A DNA stretch of 64,000 bases from the NCBI GenBank assembly GCA_029246705.1, contig JAQWMQ010000008.1, positions 124,001 through 188,000 of the forward strand. Direction: 5' to 3'. How positions within the stretch are numbered: the first letter of the stretch is position 1; the number at the start of each line of letters is the position of its first letter. Shown one piece after another: positions 61,660-64,000 of this stretch. This stretch comes from Phycisphaerales bacterium (lineage in GTDB: Bacteria; Planctomycetota; Phycisphaerae; Phycisphaerales; SM1A02). Below the pieces are notes generated by a model, which had not been told where the DNA came from, searched no databases, and was given only the letters and a program-made list of their open reading frames with translations. A program made the position numbers and the translations under genes.

Positions 61660-62118
61660 TCACTGCTGTTCGGCGACGGGTTTGGGTGCGACAATGACTT
61701 CGACCGTGTATTTCGGCGTACCCTCGACAATCCCCTGCTTGAGATCGGTGTAGACGAGGTTCAACCGGGTGCGACCGGGCTGCTGTGCGATGAAGCGAAG
61801 CATCTGGGTGCCGACCTCGTCACCCCGTGATCTCTGCTGTGAGGTCATGGAGATCTTGCTTCCATCAGCAAGCAGCACCGTCTGGTCGATCGATTTGTCG
61901 ATTCGCCATTGGAAGCCGCTGGCCCTGTTCGCATTGAGACGCACCACGAGTTCCTGTTCGGGGGCAAGCCTGACCAGTGCGCCCGAATCCGCAAGGCCGA
62001 CGATGGTCGCACCCTGGGAGACTCCCTGTGGCATGTTGGTGCATCCGGTTGAGAGAAAGATGGACACACCCAGGACAAGGGTTGCTGCCATGTGACGAAG
62101 CGGGAATTCAATGGTCAT
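61660..62118 (-). CDS. Chagasin-like (I42 family) cysteine protease inhibitor lipoprotein
   Basis: The ATG at 62118 has GGAGGTG upstream (minus strand). The 152-residue product begins MTIEFPLRHMAATLVLGVSI and has a lipobox, LSTGC, with Cys26. The mature part shows the I42 signature NRASGFQWRI (N-x-x-[ST]-G-[FY]-x-W), followed by RGDEVGTQMLRFIAQQPG (G-x-x-G with the hydrophobic strand). I42 proteins inhibit papain-type cysteine proteases. A lipoprotein form would protect the cell envelope. It begins 75 bp after the SolA-like gene. Confidence 0.85.
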   Translation of the reverse strand: MTIEFPLRHMAATLVLGVSIFLSTGCTNMPQGVSQGATIVGLADSGALVRLAPEQELVVRLNANRASGFQWRIDKSIDQTVLLADGSKISMTSQQRSRGDEVGTQMLRFIAQQPGRTRLNLVYTDLKQGIVEGTPKYTVEVIVAPKPVAEQQ

Positions 62119-62193
62119 GAAGACACCTCCGCCGACCAGAATATAGGCATCTGGCTCCATGCGGTGACCCCGTGGTTGCCCTTGGGCTCCGGA

Positions 62194-63339
62194 TCACCCC
62201 AGCCGTTCCCTCGAGAGAAAGCCGATGGGTCGTTCCGTACCGCCTTCGAGGACCAGATCGGCGATCGCCTCGCCAAGCACGGGACAGAATTTGAAACCAT
62301 GGCCACTGAAACCACAGGCCATGACCACCTTTGCATTTCGAGGATGCTGGTCGATCACGAAATGGTGGTCGGCAGAGAGGGTGTACAGGCAGACGGTCGC
62401 ATGTTCGAGCGGTCCTGATGCTGCAGGAACGTGTTGTTCGAGGTTTCTGAGCAAGAAGGCTTCATCCGCGGCATCGATCGAACGACGGACCGTGTCGGGA
62501 TCACAGGGCTCACCATCGCAATGACGAGCGACCTTGGGAGCGCTGGGCCCGGGAAAACCATCGCAGATCGGGAAGCCGTATTGAAAGGAATCGGGTTCGT
62601 CGGCAAAGGCCCAGATGGGGACCCGACCCTCCTTGAGCAGGTCACGGTCTCTGGCCCTGGTCCAACCCAACAGCTGCCGGGTTGCCTGGAGCTTGACTCG
62701 ATCATCCTCGATCAGGCCACTGCTCCATGAACCTGCCGCCACGACCACGCGTTCGGCATGAATCCGGTCCTTCCCCGTTTCCAGCAGGATTCCCGTTCCA
62801 TCCAACTCGAGTCGGGTGACCTTGCATCCGCGGCGAATGGTGCCACCAGCTTCGACACCCTCGTTCATGAAGGCCTCGACGGCGTTCTCGGGACAGAGGA
62901 CTCCGCTCTGGCGCTCGAAGAAACAGACCGAGTCATCAGGGGGGTTCAGGGCAGGCCAGCGGCGTCGCACCTCATCCGGTGCGAGCAGTTCATGTTCGAG
63001 ATCGTGCTGTTCCGACGCCAGGATCGAACCGGCGACGATCTCGCAGTCGGGGTCACCGATCCAGGCCCCTCCGGTCTTCGCGAAGATCCTCTGTTGATTC
63101 CGGTCCTGAAGCGCGCACCACAGTTCGCGGGATCTCCGTGCCAGCGGCACGTAGTCCGGATGTTCGAAGTAGGCCACGCGAAAGATCCGGGACTGACCGT
63201 GCGACGAACCGTTCTGGTGCGGCGATTCGAAGCGGTCGATCCCCAGCACGTCGATACCTCGTCTGGACAATTCCGCGAAGACGGCTGATCCCACGCCACC
63301 GAGGCCGATGACCACGACATCGTGGTGTTGCTCGTTCAT
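62194..63339 (-). CDS. Monomeric sarcosine oxidase / N-methyl-tryptophan oxidase family flavoenzyme
   Basis: This 381-residue FAD enzyme has the dinucleotide fold VVVIGLGGVGSAVFAELSRR at the N-terminus. It then has SSHGQSRIFRVAYFEHPDYV (about 45-65), the MSOX/SolA substrate-side motif. Cys317 in CLYTLSADHHFVID is the position of covalent FAD attachment in monomeric sarcosine oxidase. FSGHGFKFCPVLGEAIADL closes the fold. It oxidises secondary amino acids to release formaldehyde and H2O2. The exact substrate is not clear. It is the second gene of the minus-strand run on the right. Confidence 0.9.
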   Translation of the reverse strand: MNEQHHDVVVIGLGGVGSAVFAELSRRGIDVLGIDRFESPHQNGSSHGQSRIFRVAYFEHPDYVPLARRSRELWCALQDRNQQRIFAKTGGAWIGDPDCEIVAGSILASEQHDLEHELLAPDEVRRRWPALNPPDDSVCFFERQSGVLCPENAVEAFMNEGVEAGGTIRRGCKVTRLELDGTGILLETGKDRIHAERVVVAAGSWSSGLIEDDRVKLQATRQLLGWTRARDRDLLKEGRVPIWAFADEPDSFQYGFPICDGFPGPSAPKVARHCDGEPCDPDTVRRSIDAADEAFLLRNLEQHVPAASGPLEHATVCLYTLSADHHFVIDQHPRNAKVVMACGFSGHGFKFCPVLGEAIADLVLEGGTERPIGFLSRERLG

Positions 63340-63400
63340 GAGTCTGCTACCGGGTGTCTCATCTCGAGGATGACTCTACCCCGGCAGGGAAGATCATGCC

Positions 63401-63961
63401 TCAGTTCCAGCGTTGTTGGCCCTTGACCGCTTCCATCTGCAGGACACTGGTTCGTTCCTGCCCATCCGGCACGGAAGCCGATTGGATCGTCCAGAGGCCC
63501 GGCTGAAGCCTTGCCATCGGACGGTCTTCATCCAGGACGTGGAGGATGCCTTCCTCGAAGTTTCGAAGGATCACGGCCAGGGTCTTCCCCTCACCGACGC
63601 CGTCGGCGCTGACCACCATCGGCCTGACGTTCTCGAAACCGATCATCACCGAAGCATCCGCGTTGTTGTTGGACGAACGACTTCTCATGGACAGGATGAT
63701 CTCGTTCTCATCCACGATCACCATCGCCTGCGCGTGGTTGGTCGCCACGCAGTCGCCGGATTCGATGCGGAACACCGCTTCCTCACCGACTTCCTCCCTG
63801 AGTATCTGGAGGTCCGGTCCCTGGCTCGTCTCGACGTGCGCCATGAGAAGCGCACTGGTCCAACGTACCATCGAATCCGTTTCGTCCCTGCTCCGTCCTC
63901 CGGGGGCCTCGACGGAATAGAAACCCTTTCTCGGCAGCTTTCCAAGGTTGATTCTTCGCAT
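63401..63961 (-). CDS. Hypothetical protein, no recognised domain
   Basis: This 186-residue protein has AGAAGG just upstream of the ATG. It is acidic and mixed alpha/beta with no signal peptide or membrane helix. Features include RWTSALLMAHVET, an Asn-rich patch (SSNNNADASV) and a C-terminal GLWTIQSAS. The N-terminus (MRRINLGKLPRKGFYSVEAP) is basic. I do not recognise a family. It is 61 bp upstream of the flavoenzyme gene in the same direction and may share its transcript. Confidence 0.65.
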   Translation of the reverse strand: MRRINLGKLPRKGFYSVEAPGGRSRDETDSMVRWTSALLMAHVETSQGPDLQILREEVGEEAVFRIESGDCVATNHAQAMVIVDENEIILSMRSRSSNNNADASVMIGFENVRPMVVSADGVGEGKTLAVILRNFEEGILHVLDEDRPMARLQPGLWTIQSASVPDGQERTSVLQMEAVKGQQRWN

Positions 63962-64000
63962 AGCACCTTCTCCAGATAGTGATGTTCCGGAGGTGGTACG

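Overview
The window looks like a chromosomal segment of a high-GC planctomycete, possibly class Phycisphaerae (the class is an inference). The left end carries the planctomycete-specific gene set: PVC-type CxxCH haem proteins with HEAT repeats, a PSCyt1/DUF1549/DUF1553 protein and a DUF1501 protein. Further right are an exosortase with short C-terminal sorting signals, sulfotransferases and a large exopolysaccharide (EPS) locus. I saw no rRNA, tRNA, insertion sequence, prophage or CRISPR array.

Region 1 (1-13.9 kb). A plus-strand run holds a left-truncated haem/HEAT protein, a PSCyt1-DUF1549-DUF1553 protein, a DUF1501 protein and a second, larger haem/HEAT/PA14 protein. It meets a minus-strand pair, a DCC thiol protein coupled to an S41/PDZ lipoprotein protease, and then a small protein with a PEP-CTERM-like tail.

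Region 2 (14.1-24.2 kb, plus strand). A kelch/Na+-symporter fusion leads into two adjacent 3'(2'),5'-bisphosphate nucleotidase paralogues, an SLC13-type permease with RCK_C domains, a sulfotransferase, ATP sulfurylase (sat) and APS kinase (cysC), closed by a strong terminator. Together these cover a sulfation cycle: sulfate uptake, PAPS synthesis, sulfuryl transfer and PAP removal. No PAPS or sulfite reductase lies in the window, so the set looks built for sulfation rather than cysteine synthesis.

Region 3 (24.7-27.6 kb). A single large secreted protein with a dockerin-like calcium loop, a polyglycine linker and a probable beta-helix sits between two terminators.

Region 4 (27.6-41.7 kb, minus strand). 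A ten-gene, tightly packed operon reads nucleotidyltransferase-like protein, exosortase, EpsI-like protein, Wzz/BY-kinase, sugar transferase with an extra N-terminal domain, 1448-residue TPR protein, rfbA, rfbC, rfbD, rfbB. It combines lipid-linked glycan initiation, chain-length control, dTDP-rhamnose supply and protein sorting.

Region 5 (42-59.2 kb, both strands). This is the rest of the EPS machinery: GT2 and GT4 glycosyltransferases, a PssE-like protein with an unusual tandem PssD/Alg14-like partner, two hexapeptide acyltransferases, a Wzy-like polymerase/ligase, a polysaccharide deacetylase, an asparagine-synthase-like protein, two Wzx flippases and a second sulfotransferase. Two secreted proteins with VPLP-type C-terminal signals are interspersed. 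One of them may be a thioester adhesin, and both share a split upstream sequence motif.

Region 6 (59.2-64 kb, minus strand). An SMP-30-like lactonase, a DHA2-type MFS exporter, an I42 (chagasin-like) inhibitor lipoprotein, a monomeric sarcosine oxidase/SolA-type flavoenzyme and one unrecognised protein.

Overall hypothesis: the window encodes a rhamnose-containing, probably sulfated and acylated extracellular polysaccharide, together with exosortase-processed surface proteins, with its own PAPS supply nearby.
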